Shown piece by piece: positions 63,813-64,000 of a stretch of DNA of 64,000 nt (its first letter is position 1; each line of letters opens with the position of its first letter). Below the pieces are notes generated by a model. The model was given only the letters and a program-made list of their open reading frames with translations. It made no database searches and was not told the DNA's origin. The stretch comes from an uncultured Clostridia bacterium (GTDB taxonomy: Bacteria; Bacillota; Clostridia; UBA1381), in the NCBI GenBank assembly GCA_947626135.1, contig CANQQZ010000004.1, forward strand, positions 78,924 to 142,923, written 5' to 3'. The translations under genes and the position numbers were made by a program.

Positions 63813-63848
63813 ACAGCACAATACCGGAGAGAAAGGAGATGTTAAGTA

Positions 63849-64000
63849 ATGGTTGAAACGGTTGTTTTATTAGACAGTCTTGACGCTGTTAAGACATTCA
63901 ACAGCGCGGTTCTGAACAATCATGGAGACGTTACTTTGTTTAGCGGCAGGTACATAATCGACGGCAAGTCAATTATGGGCATATTGTCTATGGATTTATC
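63849..64000 (+). CDS. HPr-like protein, truncated at the window edge
   Basis: The first 50 residues of a gene that runs off the window. FSGRYIIDGKSIMGILSMDL is the HPr-fold signature of Firmicutes HPr-like proteins. The region where PTS HPr has the phosphorylated histidine (GLHARPA) reads LDAVKTFNSAVL, so the phosphocarrier His15 is absent. This fits the His-less HPr-like proteins of Clostridia, whose role is unclear. AAAGGAG lies about 10 bases ahead of the ATG. Confidence 0.75.
   Translation, partial: MVETVVLLDSLDAVKTFNSAVLNNHGDVTLFSGRYIIDGKSIMGILSMDL

Overview
The window reads as chromosomal DNA of a Gram-positive, gut-type anaerobic member of the Clostridia. The evidence is AGGAGG-type ribosome binding sites, TTGACA-N17-TATAAT promoters, a T-box leader on ileS, SepF/DivIVA/YlmH division genes, SLH-domain surface proteins, NlpC/P60 wall hydrolases and a class III fructose-bisphosphatase. 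Pectin-directed genes on both sides of the membrane (SGNH esterases, GH28, GH105) recall specialised pectin degraders such as Monoglobus; that placement is an inference. I found no transposase, integrase, phage gene or CRISPR array.

Layout. 0-8.9 kb: a large secreted SGNH esterase, two paralogous membrane-anchored proteins of unknown function, a C-terminal processing protease and a CdaR-type regulator. 9-20 kb: an orphan radical SAM activase-like protein, CapA, PspC, an apparent operon fbp - SGNH esterase - degenerate galactokinase homologue - GH28, and an argD-argF-GNAT operon. 20-24 kb: two copies of a 140-bp inverted-repeat element, then hflX-yigZ-unknown-trxA and divergent secG. 24-33 kb: an SLH-NlpC/P60 hydrolase, an AraC regulator with a Cys-rich small protein, two small XRE regulators, rsmA, eno, a lytic transglycosylase-like protein, and glyS-mscL. 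33-40 kb: a cluster of DnaA-box-like sites, then (reading leftward from 40 kb) a MacA/MacB/FtsX-type exporter operon ending in an SLH surface protein. 40-47 kb: an HlyD-like protein, yggS, sepF, ylmH, divIVA and T-box-controlled ileS. 47-51 kb: a polytopic membrane protein divergent from an XRE regulator with matching operators, tRNA-Leu and GH105. 51-58 kb: a secreted subtilase, a small membrane protein and a modular NlpC/P60 protein. 58-64 kb: a two-component system, prfA, an ABC-F ATPase, dtd and the start of an HPr-like gene.

How it fits together. The secreted SGNH esterase would deacetylate pectin outside the cell; GH105, GH28 and the second SGNH esterase lack signal peptides and would finish imported oligosaccharides inside. 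Fructose-bisphosphatase in the same transcription unit fits gluconeogenic growth on uronic acids. The secreted esterase and the secreted subtilase share a C-terminal module, suggesting a common surface or sorting role. The observations I rate highest are the galactokinase-fold protein that has lost its catalytic motifs, an XRE operator that exactly fills the spacer of a divergent promoter, the DnaA-box cluster far from dnaA, paired palindromes upstream of a second XRE gene, and the exporter-SLH operon.
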